From: Saccoglossus kowalevskii | Lineage: Eukaryota; Hemichordata; Enteropneusta; Harrimaniidae | Direction: 5' to 3' | Length of the DNA: 64,000 nucleotides | NCBI RefSeq assembly: GCF_000003605.2 | Contig: NW_003145790.1 | Coordinates: 139,426-203,425 of the forward strand | Shown here: positions 11,601-26,350 of the stretch, piece after piece | Layout: each line of letters begins with the position of its first letter | Position numbering within the stretch: the first letter of the stretch is position 1 | Notes under the pieces: model-generated | What the model was told of the DNA's origin: nothing | The model's input: the letters and a program-made list of their open reading frames with translations, nothing else | Databases searched by the model: none | Position numbers and translations under genes: made by a program

Positions 11601-14600
11601 AAAGATATTATACTAGTAATTTGCAAACGTTATTGTTGTATAAGTAATTCCACACCTACCTGCTACCTAATAGTGAAAAACAATGACAATAATTATGCAA
11701 AAAATACGTATAATGCTTCAAATTAATTACTTATCATACAAGTATACATATTACGGCAATTTAACTTATCGCTGATGTAAAACATAGCACAATTATGAAT
11801 GCCTTGCTATTAAAAAAATGTTGGCTCTTGTTCCAAAGATTATGATACAAAAGCGGAAATAAAATATGAAATGATATTCTTATTAATTGATGATAAGCCA
11901 TAACATGAGCCCCACGTCTATTAGTATTTATTGAAATGTTCGTTGCGATTTCTCACATGGGAACCCATATTCAAAAGAACGCAATGCGTTAAATGTGGAC
12001 AATTAATTAACGCCAATAAATAAGTTTAAACGTTTGACACACAACACAATAATGTTAATACTAAATTTTAGTGATTGCAGTATCCTTGTGCAAGTTGTTT
12101 AGTACATCTCAGTACTACATCACAACATTTACTGTTCAAATCCATTAAAATTGGATACTTCGTCTAGTACGTTAAATGGTTCGACCTTTGCAATGTGTCT
12201 AACAGCGTTCAAAAGAAACAATCTGAGCGGCCGACAGCTTACATAAACATAGCTGTCTTATTCACGGTCGATCGTGGTCAAAGATCGTTGCAGGTACTAT
12301 TAAGAATACCGCATTCACGTGTGCAATCAGCTTAGAAAACTGCATTACTTAGATCATCACTATACGAAGCTCCACATGCAGGAGGAGGCTTAGGGAGAGT
12401 TCGCAGACGCCGGTTAGATGGTCAATCGGTAATTGAACGATATTGACTCTGCCAGACATTGCCTGCTAGACATCCTTTTAAAAATACGTGGAGCATGTGG
12501 ACGTTTTTAAAGGATCAAATCTGAGAGTGAAGAAATGTATGTAGGCCACTTTGATAAAGCGCGCTCGTTCGTGTTTTCATTTTCACAGTTTTAACGTACT
12601 TCTACCTATTTTTTGTCAATAAACACCTTACACACCGCACGTGTTTAAATGCCACGAACCTGCATAACAATTTCACATTTTTTACGGGAGATCTAATACT
12701 AAATAAGTATATATGAATAATGTATCAGTTGAGTTTCTGTGTCATTCAGGTGTCAATGTAGAGCGACATGCACGCGCCTGTTAAACGGCCATAGCGTTTC
12801 TATGTAACGCACCAGTCAAAATTGTGGACGTAGGCCACAATATGCGATATCACTGCGGAATATACACCTCATATTTACTGATGGCATATCGTATTCGTAG
12901 TCTATGCTATGCTGGTGAGTGCCCTCGCCCACGGCTCGCATCATATTTTATATATATGTATCGCACTTTGAGTCATTCAGTATTATTCTAATATTAACCT
13001 GTTACATTTTTCATTGAAAGTACGAGATAAGGTTCATCCCTCTTCATAAATGTTATACAAAAGTAGAAAATAGAAGCGGATACCTTCGATGATATAAATT
13101 TTAAACGGCGGCTCCAAAGGCGGTCTGGGTCGAGGTCTCATAGTGACTAGACGAACATCTGTAAGACGAATGACATGCAAGTAATCAGGACCTAGTATGA
13201 AATTAATTAATTTTCTAATGCAATGAAATGAACAATTCATTTTTGTTTCTTAAGGTCTTCAAATTTCTTACATTCTAGAACATAGCAATGTTGATTTTTA
13301 TTTTCACTTGGACAGAATGAGCACTTACACTTTACGTTTTAATATGATATTTCTATATTATGGAATGTTTACAGAAGTTGAACAAAATAATAATAAGTTT
13401 TCATTTTTGTATTAGACCAGAACTTATTATGCTGAATTCCAATGTCGATCTTGTAATATGGGAATGAAGTGTTTCAGCTTGTTTTAATTTTAAATTTATT
13501 TTGATTTACAATTAATTCATTTTGAATGTTAATAGAAATATACAATTGGAAGATAACAGTGTTTAATAATATAAACCTATTTATTACATTGAATTAAAAA
13601 ATATGTTGACATATTATACTATAATAGTTCAGCTTTAGTATACAGGACACAATGCTATACACGTTCTGTTACACAACACCCGTACCTACTTAGCGTATAT
13701 CACGAATAACATACATCGTACCGTTGTTCCACAGCATATTATAAATATGTGTTTTAACCTTCCGCGTGTGTTCAATTGATCGCATTAGTAGGTAATTATT
13801 TAAAGTGACTGCCCTTGCTGTATATGTTCACTGAGCAACTACGACACGTTCCGCCCAACCTCTGTGAATGCAATAAGAATTGCAAGTGAGAATGAACGAA
13901 ACATCTCCAGAGAATACAAACGTCAGTGCTTTATATGCACAGACAACTCTAATATGCTGAGAATTATGAGAGGGTACATTCATTAACCATCCACGGATTT
14001 AGGCGAATCTACTATTTATTGATAACTCACTGACATATTTACAGAATCTTGCCCAATTGTCAAATGAATAAAGAAGCTTCTGACAATAAATCCGAATTGC
14101 ATCAATATTAACGAAGTTGTTCAAGTAATACGATTGCATGTAATCCAACAATTCAGCGTGGGTCCACAGGATTATACATTATATATGTATTCATCATTAG
14201 AGTTCAGATGTCACAGTCAATTGATTGCTCAATGAAGAAGAATACAGTTTAGTGCTCGAGAAATCATATTTTTTAAATAGACGGAGAGATAACAAGAAGA
14301 GACGAACACGTTTGGATAGCAACATGTCAACTTTTCTGTGAATTTATCTTCGTCAATCACCGACACAAATAGTACATGCACGAGGTTGTGGCATCAGATT
14401 CGGAAGTCAGACAGACGAGGCAAACATCGTAGATTGAACGCGATAATACGTTAAATCCTCTTACAAATTGCGTGACATGGCGTGGGCTCAGACCTGAATG
14501 TGTAACGATCTGCCAAGTATTCTCGAAGGACACTTTTCTGAAACACGTAACTAATTATTTGAAAATGATGACCTTACTTTAAAAAAAAACTAAAGTAGCA

Positions 14601-17600
14601 ATTTGGTTTTTCAACCACAGATGTTATACAGAATAAGCGACTATGATGTTAGAGGATAGGAGTGGTATCGGTTACACGGTACCGTGCTTTCGAATAAAAG
14701 AATCTCACTGAGAAAGGTTATTCTACCAACTGCCATATTTTTATTCAAGCACATCTTGTTTATGTTATCAATGTCAATTAATGTTGTCTAAGGGGATTAT
14801 TTCGTTGCCTAAAACTATTACGTGAGATACAAATACAACTGACACACGATAACATTGTTTTGATATGATTGTGTTGGCACTAATGTGACGTTATTATGTG
14901 AGGATAAGGGCGTGCATGTACATATCTTATTTTCCGACGTAACCAAATTCAGTTCGAGGTACTTGGCGTCGTTTGTTTCAACCTTCGCGCACTGTGTTAC
15001 TTCCTTAACGAGGGCTACAAATCCAGGAAAAAATCGTTATAAACTTATATGCTGAAAATTAAAACATATAGAAGTTCCCCGCGGTTTCTCAAAATCGGAC
15101 ATAATATATCTGTCAATTCGACATATTATAGAGATTAGTGTTCTTTCTCTCTCTCTTTGCATAAATTACTTGTAATCTGCTAATTTTCATAATTTATTTT
15201 CATGATACCATCATTACATTGTCGAATAGGAACGAGGTTTGCACATAGCAAATGTATTCGTTTCATATTTATAACACGACTGACATAATCGTATGTACTC
15301 TTACTTGAAGGACTTCAGTCTATAGACGTTTTGTATTTATAACCAACAGGATGAGAAGGATAGATTGAAGTAATAAGTTATTTGAAAAATATAGGATTAC
15401 AATTCCCACTAGCAAAACCTCCATCGACATTGGTGGCATCCCAAATATAAATTTTGTGAATATTACGGTGTCAATAAGTGTACTGAAGCAGCAATCTAGA
15501 GAGGCCAGTGATAGCAGCATCGTACTAAGGGGCACGATTCTTCTATAATTGGCAACGAGTTCTCAAAGAGCGTTCAGTGAGTCCAAGGCTTCTGTGCTGT
15601 AACAAGTGACACTATTTTGGCACGGAGACAGATTGGATTCGAAGAGACTGTACTGTGGCAACATCTGATGACGACTTGTGTGGATTCGAAATCGGCATAT
15701 GAACATTATTTGATTTGTTTGTACCGTGCATCGGTTCAATAATCGTATTGAATTTCAACACAAACACCAGCTGTTCAACACCAGAAGGCGATATTCCCAA
15801 TCAAACATCGACTTCGGGTAAATATTCTATTTTCTGCTATAAATGTTTTATTTACTCTTGTTTCTGACAACATTAGTTTCGATGGAAACGCATATGAAAC
15901 TAACCATTGCATAGATAGCCCTTTCCCCATGCATCTCCACGATGACCGTTTCATTTTGGACAAAATTATTTGTCAACTGCATATTAGTATACAATGTTTT
16001 ATATGTCGCACTTTAGTTGGGATGAATGAAAATGACTTGTTTATCACTAAGAAATACTCTTCGAATGTTTAGACCTATCTTTCTTTTCATCATTTGAATA
16101 TCGATTATAATAACAATATCAACATTATCATTTCATCAGACAAAATTCCACGCCCCTTAGCAGCGATGATTGTTTGTTAAACGTTTATTGCACGGCAGAA
16201 AAGTGAGGGTCTGCATGGTAAATTGTTTTTCACCGTATGACGCCATAATATGATTTGATAGACATGTACGGGAACGTGAATTCAATGATGGTGGGTTATA
16301 AAGTGGCCTTCTAACTCTCATCAACACATGACATCGACATCGGAAATCGAATCAGATGCGAAGAAGTCTGGTAATCAGATTTCTAGGATGACACGATGCC
16401 ACGTATTAACAGTGTATTGGAATGCATCGTCACGAAATATGACATGTACTCGAGGTAACAGCATACGCACACTCAGGTGTCCAATTATCCATTATCAAGG
16501 CTTTTATCTTTCACGGGATTTTGTAATTTCCTGTGGCGCTATTCCTGTTTTTTTAAAACGTAAGAAATATTCGGTAACATAATAAAAAAGAAAGTGTATA
16601 ACCCATAATCGATTTATTGGATGAAGTATAATTGATATATAAAATTTCAACAAAGGAAAAATATGACAATATTGTGTGTATCCGATACTAATGAGTGAGA
16701 AACACAGTCAAGAAGATATGTTAAACACTTTGAAAAAAAGTGAACTCAACCTGTCTAATATGCGCCACTTACCACCAATATGCAATCTATAATCAGGGAA
16801 TGATCGTGACCTGTTGTTTAAATCCAAGTGATATTGGAGCTTTGTTTTTTTTTTCATTTTGTCAACGTTTACTGACAATCGATGATAACGTGCAACATGA
16901 TTTCACGCGCTATGATGCGCACATTTTACTCGTTAGCTCGCAAGTAAATCTTCACATTTAAATTATATCTTGTCGTCAATGCATAGCAGACTGCTAAACA
17001 GAATGTGTGCTAAAACTTTTTCCAATTATATCCATCGTGAATGATTCCCTCGGCACTACTTTCTCAAAACGTTATTATTCCAGATGTGTTACCTTGGCAA
17101 TTTGTAATTTTAGATTACATACAGAATGTCAATTATAGAAATGTGGTAGCTAAAAAAGAATTAACCTCGCAAATACTTGCCATCTATTATCAAGAGTGTA
17201 TTTGAATATATCACAATGTATTGCAGTGTAGCGTAATTTTGTTATAGGCACCAATCGCCGAATTAATGTAGTTTTGTGACTTTGTATCGGAAACCACGAG
17301 TTTTACAGGTTACATAAATAGTGTCTATAGCATGTATTTCAGTTTTATGGTCACCCCTGGATTTTACAATGACGAGTAATTGAAATCGAACCTGGCTAAA
17401 AGCCAAACCATGTACTATGAACACCTGTACGGAACCGTGCTCTCCTAACACAAATAGAAAGTATACTAATTTCATCAACTGAATGAACAGATAAATGAAT
17501 GGATGAATGAACGAATAGATGGCATTACAAATACTGGTACCATAAATTGCAACGCACACTGTCTAAGTGCATTCACATTATCAATACTGATAATATGGAC

Positions 17601-19678
17601 CATGATTTACATATTCATGAGCAAATCATGCGGGTATCGGGAAGAAGTGAGCTGCTACGTATACTGTTGATAAGTGGAACTGACAGCTCACGTAAAAAAG
17701 AATATAATAAAATAATAATGCTGGTATATCCAAAAAAATATCTAAGGTGTGTTAAAAAGCATGGTGTGTTGAACCTTTGTTTGCTTTGAGTACGTATGGT
17801 ACCAACAACAAAAGACATGTGTCTAATGTCCAATCCGAGATCTCTGTTGGTTGGTGGACATTGCAGTCAGTCAATTGATTATGTATTTGTTTTGTCTGAT
17901 TGTTTACGTGTTGTACACATGCGCGTGGCACTTATTGGATGGCAGGAATCGACCATTCGTTAATCAAATACACATGTGTTAATAAAAATGTCTATGACCA
18001 ATGTTGTCAGTTGTCGCAGCGTTATTGGACATTCACAAGATGGTAGGCGGAAATGACGACACAGTACAACGGTCTATATACTCTACACGTGTACTGTTAG
18101 GAGATTTTATGACGATTATATACTCATTATAACATGCTCGCACAAGAAATACACTACAAAATAGTTTGTTTCTATCACGTTGCTATATTTAAATTTTCAA
18201 TTCTCCCAACGTGTGTTCATACTACTATTGTGAAGAATTGCGAAATCCACGTTTTTTTTTTTTTAAATGAGAATACTACTAGTGAGATAATTCTAAAAAA
18301 AATAAAGCTTCAATTTTCACTATTATTGCCTTATTCAATGATTTTCACGTTAGTTTTTGCTTTTATTCGTGTAAACTGGCATTATAATTCATTTTGAGTT
18401 GTGAAAATGTACCGGCCTATAGTGTGCGTTCTCGATTTTCTATTCAACTTCCTGGGCTAAAACGCACTCCGTAGAGCATACACATAGATGGCGAGGCGCA
18501 TAACAAAATCATAATAGCTTTCTACGTGGTTTACTCCAATGTAGCTTGTGATCAACAAGCTGGATTAGACAACAATAATATGTCTTCATACAAATGGATA
18601 TTCACATTGTAACGCATCTTGCACTTGCGTCACTTCCGCTATTGACAATAGACCGCCATACTCGTCAGAGAGCTGACTTTTAATAATATTCAAGTAAACA
18701 ATTCTGAGATAAAATGGTAAAGTAAACTTCTCACGACATCCTAGGTAGTAAGTGAGTCGCGATTGTATCTGCTTTCGTTTCTAAGAATCATTTAAAATTA
18801 TAGGATGTGATATGCCATGACAACTATTTGAAATTTAGACTATATAATTAGAGTTATTGCGAATAACTATTTGTGATTCAACGGAAACGTTTGTACATGA
18901 CTAAAGCCCAATCAAAGATCAAATGTAAATACTTGTGTCAATTGCTTGCTATATAAAATTAAACGATGATAGAAGAAATCATCTTTGCTGCACAACATTC
19001 AAAAAATATTTTGTTGGTTAGATTATTAATTATTGATCTCATATTTCCTGATTTGATGAATTTTAATTACGATCAAAATGATGTTTTGTCTTCTTGAAGC
19101 CCCGACTATTAAAACAAATGAAAACGTAAATTAATCCATAGCCTAAATAGTTTTACTATGTGCCCAGCCCTTCCCAGCGGCAACTTGAATGGTTGTAGAG
19201 AATTCAATGTTTATATTTAACAAGTTGAATACACATTTAGATTCATGCCTAAATTGTTTTTTTTAGCTTTACAAATGAATTATTGATATTCATAAACAAA
19301 TTTTTCGGTCTAACCCTCAAAAAACATTATTATTTGAGGTTTCAATTCTGTAATGCAATAATAAAATGAAGAATTAATGTTTGAGATAAAGCTATTTATT
19401 TGTTTGGTTTACTCACATAATACATATATCAATGGAGCGGTGTTTAATAAAAGTGTTATGTGTTTTATAATAATAATACTTAACTATAATTTACATAGTG
19501 TCCACACCATCTTGATTGTCTTGAATATTACGCAGGTATTTTCAGTTGTGAAGAAATAAGATTTTATAATAAACCTGTTTCTTTATCCTATCTCTGATTT
19601 GTTTATCTTTTAAAACACGTTTTAACTTACTGTTATATTAAACTACAATGCGATGTTGAATTGAGCAGGCGTACGTGA
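11601..19678. other. Intergenic, no gene recognised
   Basis: About 8 kb of A+T-rich sequence with only short scattered open frames. Landmarks are a degenerate GAAT-type run at about 17480-17520, a T14 run near 18252, and short CT-rich runs near 15145. I found no transposon ends, RNA gene, or open frame with recognisable motifs. Confidence 0.55.
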
Positions 19679-20089
19679 TTAGACGTCAAATAAATAAAGG
19701 GATTCTTGTAAATAAACGTTATCACCAACTTTCATTACATTAGGCAATGTGTTGTATGTCTTTCTCGCACGAAATGTGAGTAGCCAAATATGTAATAAGG
19801 CAAACCTCTGATATAATTGTGTACTGAGAAAATCTATCTTTATTGACCATTTGTTTCCCGGTAGAACATATCTAAATAGTTCTTTAAAACACCAACCTAA
19901 ACATGCTATATATGCAGATAATGGCATACTACCAGTTGCTGATAGGTTATCCAAATTGTGACTACGTAGGTCAAGTATTTCAGTATAGATGAGTGACAGG
20001 AGACTATAATCACATCTCTGGTTCCCACGAGTTAATTTCCAATATAATCTGAAATTGGTCTTATCTAAATTACACATATTAAAAAACAA
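19679..20089 (-). CDS. Uncharacterised open frame of about 136 codons
   Basis: A long minus-strand open frame with no recognised domain. Extended upstream of the first in-frame ATG it contains FPLPAILFFNMCNLDKTNFR, then KLTRGNQRCDYSLL, a Cys/Trp-bearing middle (ACLGWCFKELFRYVLPGNKW), and a terminus LYLFDV before a stop. The residue composition is balanced, unlike the Ile/Asn/Lys/Tyr-biased random frames nearby. However, an open frame this long is expected by chance at about 0.5 per window of this size and A+T content. No clear splice acceptor, promoter or nearby poly(A) signal decides the matter. It could be an exon of an unknown gene, a piece of a transposon protein, or chance. Confidence 0.15.
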   Translation of the reverse strand: MFFNMCNLDKTNFRLYWKLTRGNQRCDYSLLSLIYTEILDLRSHNLDNLSATGSMPLSAYIACLGWCFKELFRYVLPGNKWSIKIDFLSTQLYQRFALLHIWLLTFRARKTYNTLPNVMKVGDNVYLQESLYLFDV

Positions 20090-23000
20090 AATCGCCGGGA
20101 GCGGAAAAAAGCGAGAAACTTGTAAGGTTTACTTTGTTTACACGTCTTTGTTGCCCCCGGTGATGTGGCGCGCGATACTCGGTAAACACATCGTGTGACG
20201 TGATAATTAAACATTTATATGGGCAAATTGTAATTTAAAAGAGAGAATAATTGTATTTCTCTGGAAGGCGGGAGTGGATCTGTTACAAAAACAGTACGCA
20301 TACTCCCATATAAAATTGGGCTGAATTTTTTATTTTACAATGATTCAAAACGAAAATTTTTGGTGAGATAATCATTGATGTAATTATATTCCAGTACATA
20401 CAGTCTGTTAGAAATACCTTCATAGAAATGCGTGATGGAACATACAATACGAGCGGGCTAAACAACAAGTCTTCACTTTTAGCTTTTATTTTTACAATTT
20501 GTTTATATGTCAGATTATAAGATCTAAAACAAATAAAAGTAACATTATTAACATTTTTTTTTAATCTTTACTCGGATGTTTGAGTGCCACCGTTTTTTTT
20601 CCTAAGGGAGACATTCCCTCACTACGATGCGCTTCACCAGAAAATGCGTATATTGAATTCTTTGAAAAAACATTGGGCGTAGCAGACTTTAGTAGATTTT
20701 GTGATACGCACGACCTTCTCAGTTAATTTAGTTTTGAACGGCAGGAATTTTACAATTTCATCAGTTTAAGTGCCATAAATGTTGAACTTGTTGACAAAAC
20801 GGGAAAAGCATGTGCACAGAAACCCGCAAATATTTGCTTTGTGTATCAAAAATAATGATCAAGATTGTTGTCATGGAAACTGTATCGCTGCATAGAAATA
20901 GAAGACGCAATTTGAGTGCAAATATTGTATTACCGCTCAGTGTTATCTCGTCTCATTCACTAGTGAATTGTGCGTTGTGACGATAGGACTTATGACGACC
21001 AGGATATGACGTTATCGTCAAAGGGGCGGGAAATACTAAAGACCAGTACGTGCACGTACAAATAATTTACATATCAAGATTTATTTTGTAGTTTTAATTA
21101 ATTAGAATATACCATATTCACATGTTCTAATACAGAACTATATCTACATTTCTGTCACGTACGAAGTCTGATTATCAGACAGCGCACGTGCGTATTGGCA
21201 TATTTCTATCAAATTAACACATCTCTGTTGTGCAACCGCTTTGAAAAATCGCGTTGTACTGACACTCTGCTTTAGACGGCAAAACGCGTTTTACTCTACA
21301 CCAGACAAAACACGCGACAAATAGGCGCCAGAGTATTGTATCACACGATTGTAAAAGGAGTGCTTTCATTGAAATGAACATCACGCAGTCACAGATCAGA
21401 ATCAGAGAGCAATCAATAAATACACGGAGATGACAATGCTAACCAATGGTACATCACACCAAATTGCGTTTCTTCCACGTGATAAAGGCTGAGTAAATAG
21501 TCAGATTGTGAATACACATTTCTGGTAGGTTATGAGATGTTAAAGCCATGACTGGAGTTTGAAATGATTTACTCGGTGCGATCGTCTGACTGCCTATTGT
21601 CTTCATATCTTCGACCGCATATATTATATAAAAAAAAAGTTATTAGGAGGCCAGGGCGAGGTCGCAGTGACTTACGTAATTTCAGGGCATGACTTAGACT
21701 TACGCAATTTCAATCGCATCTAAACTGCCATTGAAAACATGCACATGCTGTCAGCTTAAATTTAACAATGGCGCCCATCACACGATTAGGTCCATTGCTT
21801 GAAAGTATTGACGCTATTAAATCTGCTCAATAGGGCGAGATGCGCATTTTTACAATGTTTCTATTCATACCTGCATTTAACTAGATAACTCCTTTACAAA
21901 AAAAGCAGATTGCATGAATATGCGCTATACATGACCTTTTCAATAACGTTTCCTGTGGTTATTTCACTTGTTCCGCAATTAATGCTTTATCAATTTAGTG
22001 GCAATGCATTCAACAACCAGAAAGCTTCTATGTACAAATGTACGCAAATGTAGCTAGTACACATATATAAAAGTGTCATGTTAAGTATTGCATGTGATAA
22101 GCAATTGCTGTCAGTTGAAGATTTGTTAAATGGTATGTTTGTCTCTGCGATGAAACTATCTCACCGTTATCAACACGTTGGTGCGGGATTAATTCTGAGT
22201 TGGGTGTGTTTTGAAAATATATGTTTGTTACTGATTTGTCGATACTTTATTTATTTGGGGAACTTCCATAGTAATATAAGCAACCCGCCCGAGCAGAACT
22301 GGCAGGGTGATAAAGCTTATCACAATTAATTATTGGAACGAAATTATGTAATAAACGCAATAGCTGACATTCTTAACGTTTAAATTATTCAAGCACTACC
22401 GGCTTCATTCAGATGTAATGTTGAAACAACATTGTGGTGTTATAGCTTTTGCAGTATTGTTCTTTTTTTCACATCGACGAGTGTTCCTTAGCACGGGCCT
22501 ATGACAAATACAGTTGCGCTACGCAAGATACCCCGGGTAATAACGGGTAAATTGATTTGTTTGCCATTTTCAAGCGCTGAACAAAAGTAAATGTAATCAA
22601 AGATGAGAAACCTTTTAGAAAATTCGACAGGGAATTTCCCAACTAGATAATTGGTTATTTATCTGTTACTCGGATGGGTACCTTGCCGATCATCTTGCGA
22701 TTCTGTAACATGTATTTATTCAAAATTCTACGCTCGGGTCCCTTAAAGCGGTTTCATTTGTTACTTTTTGTGTAATTGCTTTCCAAATTTCTACTTAAAG
22801 CTATCGGATCATCGGCTTTCTCAGGCAACCCATTTGTGTTCACATTCCATGTTGATTTGTTGTTTTTCTGACTGCTTTACACACATAATGCTTGTTACGA
22901 ACCTTTCAATTCAGAATCATGTCATCAAGTTGAGTAAGTACATTGCGCTTATTGTTATGCAGATATAGATTCATGAAAAAAAAATAAAAAGTCATTATGT

Positions 23001-25386
23001 TTCATAAAATACTACTTCTTATTCAATAAAATTTGTTTAAATACAATTTTTTTTTGTCTTTTAACAAAATTTATAAAACAAACCAAAACAATCAGTACAA
23101 TCATATTGACAATGTAGTTAGGCTGTTAGCCAATCCCTTAAAAGCTCGATGTATTTGTTTAGGAAAAAATTGATGAAAACAGTTACCACCAGCTACTAAT
23201 TAAGCATAGTCACGTGATCAAACTGTTGTGAATGTGTAGAAAAGAGCATTTCTGTCTTCTGAATAAAAAATTTAATAATGTACAAAACACTAGGTAATTT
23301 ATTCTTTGATACCCAGCATCTGTTGTCTGACAAATGAGTACGCACGATACACGACCTACGTAATAGCTAAGTTTTCAGGCTTGACTCAAAATAATGAAGG
23401 CGGTTGCTGTTGTTTTTTTCCTCGGGAAATGTCATAATACGACATAGTAATAATATATTGATGGGTTACTCTGGTCGATATTGACGCCTAAAGTGATTTT
23501 GTTCTTGTTATCAATCTTTCCTTTTCAAATGTACAGCACTGACAGGTATGTGCCGAAACATGCACTTTAATGACAATAGCAATCATTCCATTCGTGTCGA
23601 CGTGTCAGCTGTTGATGTCAACTTCTTTCCATTTCAATTAAATGTATAAATAACGTAAGTCTAATGTACATCCCGCTGGGCCAGCTAAAGCTTTCTCGTA
23701 CTCATTTGAAAGCATGTGTTCATGGCAGAAGTTAGTCATATTACGCGATGTTATTATAACCCGTCGCAATCAACAAACTTGTATAAATGTATTCTATACC
23801 TGATGATATATAACTAATTTGACATATGTCAGTAGACAAACGCTATATCAACAGATCACGGATATGACAGTTCAATTATAGTTTGCTCATCTATCATGTT
23901 ATATATCATTATATACAGTCACATGATATCTAGATGTCATATATGTTTTAATTTTAGAGCCTTATAACATCATTTGTGATACTGATTAATCGATAGTAGA
24001 TCATAAGTTGATTCGATATCTGCAATGCATTTTAACGATGCATTGAATGTAAGCTGTGTATGTGTACTTTTGGCAACTTATATAATATAACCTGAATAAG
24101 AATATATAATGTTATTATTGATTAGTTTAAATAGTGATCCCAAAATCCGATTTGCTTGCACGAACCAATCAGATTATTGGAATTTGCATTACATTGGATG
24201 GGGCTATGATTGAACGTTGACATAAATACACTGTTGGTGAATATAATCGTACAGAATAACCGGACTTTGGCTAGTGAAGATGATATTGAAAGGAGGATAG
24301 GGTGTTTGAAATATGTACTGCCGTATACTCAATTCTGAAAGTAGCAATAACTTATAATGTTTTTCATACGTGCTAATATAGTCAATATCGGAATTACGGG
24401 AATATGTGGCAAAAGCTCATCATTTAAATTCAAATCACGTGACTTTCTCATGATTTGATAATATGAGCATGGGTCAACAGTAATAACAGAGCATGCGCGT
24501 GCCCACTACAGATGACCGTGTGGGTTTCATTAAATAGTTGTAATTCATAGCTTTCCGACATTACATTGATGGATACAAACCATGATCACTTCGCGCAGTT
24601 ACAGTTGTGTCAACGTTTGTTCCAACACAAACAAGTTTATGACATTTCCGTGTGTTTCCACCTTTCACAACCCAGTCAAACGTTTCGGATTGTTGATTAC
24701 ACCCTAGTACTTGCGACTCTCATTTGCATGTAAATAGAAAAATATCCATTTCATTTGCGTTTGGAATGAACACAAATTTCCATTTGACATAACAGATTGA
24801 TATCGCGTGTTCCCATAGCGCTCTTAATACCTAGCGTCCCGAACAAAGAGTGTTGCATCGGCGACTTGCACTAATTGTCAATAAATCTTATAACAAAAAT
24901 ACTAATGCTGGAAAAATAGACGTTCATACATTTTTTTTTTCTCTAATAAAAACATTCTAATATACATACAAAAGTTTTTGTTCAATGTTATTCCCAGTCG
25001 ATAGTCGAGTCTGAAAAACTTTCTTCAAAATAATCCAAGAATAGAATATCTAATAGAAATTGTAAAACTGAAGATTATTCGGGAAATTGTAATCCGATCA
25101 GGTAATTTTCTTTTTTTTGCTATACATGTTGTATGATTATTATAAGCTCTGTCTTATTAGATTACATTTTTTTAAATAGCAATTGTAAAATCATTAACAT
25201 CTTCTCGTAATTATGAACTATCGTTGCATGATTTTTAATATGTGTGCATCTTCCCGATCATTAATGGATAGACTATACATAGTTCACTGCATCTCATTAC
25301 ACAATAATACACTATTATTTTTACATATACTGAGATTCTTGCATATTGGCACGTCTTCTGTATGGCAAATTCCTATATAACTGGGC
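20090..25386. other. Intergenic, no gene recognised
   Basis: A+T-rich sequence. It contains a 15-bp palindrome GTCTGATTATCAGAC at about 21168, a short direct duplication of GACTTACGTAATTTCA-like sequence at about 21669-21713, and several octamer-like ATTTGCAT sites (for example near 24182 and 24723). No convincing coding sequence or mobile element ends were found. Confidence 0.55.
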
Positions 25387-26051
25387 GGTCTGTGGCTAAT
25401 GACGGTCAAGTAAATGTCTAATATTTTCTGGAATCTTTTTCTGGAATTTTTGACGTAATTTCAATTATGAATTGGCGGTAAGTAATCACAATTTAGATTT
25501 TAGCTGTGATTCATGAAGTTATCCCTGTTGTGACGACATTGAGTTTCAACAATAGAATCTTGAAATGAAAGACGAAAATAAAAATCCTACTTTCAATTTG
25601 GGACGTTTTATTTCATTTCGTTTTATTAGGAATCGGTTATTTGCATATTTTCAGTCGGCGGCGAGCCCGACAACGCGCAAACTACAGTATTACCAATCAG
25701 TTCTGTTTTGACGCCCATATAAATCAACACGTGTTCATCTCGTATATGACGTCATATTCGAGAGCTAAAGCCACGCTGATTGGTGGCATTGCTAAATGAA
25801 ATGAAGATCGAATAAAAAGTATATCAGTGTTCTTGTCAAACAGGGGACTTCTCACGGCGAGATCAACTGTCGACTGGCAGTTCAATATCCGAGCATGGTA
25901 GATGTTGCCACCACAAGCATAACTTTGAAAATTACAGCTAAACTTTAAATTGTGATTTCTGTGCCAATTCATCAGTTGAAATTACGCTAAAAACAAAAAC
26001 CAATACATTGAAAATATTAGATATTCACTTGGCCGTCATTAGCCACGGACC
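25387..26051. mobile_element. Foldback/MITE-like element with about 150-bp inverted arms
   Basis: The arms 25387-25539 and 25900-26051 are inverted copies of each other. The left end reads GGTCTGTGGCTAATGACGG and the right end is its near complement, CCGTCATTAGCCACGGACC. Inside the arms, the reverse complement of the left arm and the right arm share AAATTGTGATT, CCAATTCAT, TTGAAATTACG and AAAATATTAGA in the same order. Short matches (ACCAATCAG at 25692, CTGATTGGT at 25776) suggest the symmetry once reached further toward the centre. The flanks CTGGGC and CTGGAC (5 of 6 identical) may be a decayed target-site duplication. No transposase frame is present. This is a non-autonomous DNA transposon or foldback element of unassigned superfamily. 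Confidence 0.85.
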
Positions 26052-26063
26052 CTGGACACGTTG

Positions 26064-26081
26064 AGACAGACAGACAGACAA
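26064..26081 (+). repeat. (GACA)n microsatellite
   Basis: Short run of GACA units just outside the right end of the foldback element. Confidence 0.8.
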
Positions 26082-26181
26082 GCATGCATCATACACAAAT
26101 TAATACATAAAACAAATCTCAAATCAGATGAATATATTGACAGTACCGTTTCCACACAAAAAATGCTCTCTTGAAAATGCA

Positions 26182-26350
26182 TTAGAAATCTTCAACGAGT
26201 TCGTAAGTATCAATTAACATGTGTTCAATCGACAGTTCTGCGTTAATAGTTTCCATGACCCAACGTCCTTGGGCAACGTTTACCCGCAATCGACTACAGA
26301 ATCTGCTATTCTCTTGAATACGACGGTTTATGTCAGTATAAGTGTGCAAT
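26182..26350 (-). CDS. Possible 3' exon of unknown gene
   Basis: The minus-strand open frame ending at the stop 26182-26184 contains INRRIQENSRFCSRLRVNVA and ETINAELSIEHMLIDTYELV, a charged, balanced composition. An acceptor-like TTACCTGTGTGTAG lies just upstream on the minus strand and would start an exon at 26350. I see no poly(A) signal directly downstream. Similar frames arise by chance several times in a window like this, so it is only a candidate. No domain is recognised. Confidence 0.15.

Noticed and set aside
22519-22546. GATACCCCGGGTAATAACGG as a third MITE family A end
   Set aside because: It resembles the TIR words but in the wrong relative orientation, with no second end nearby.
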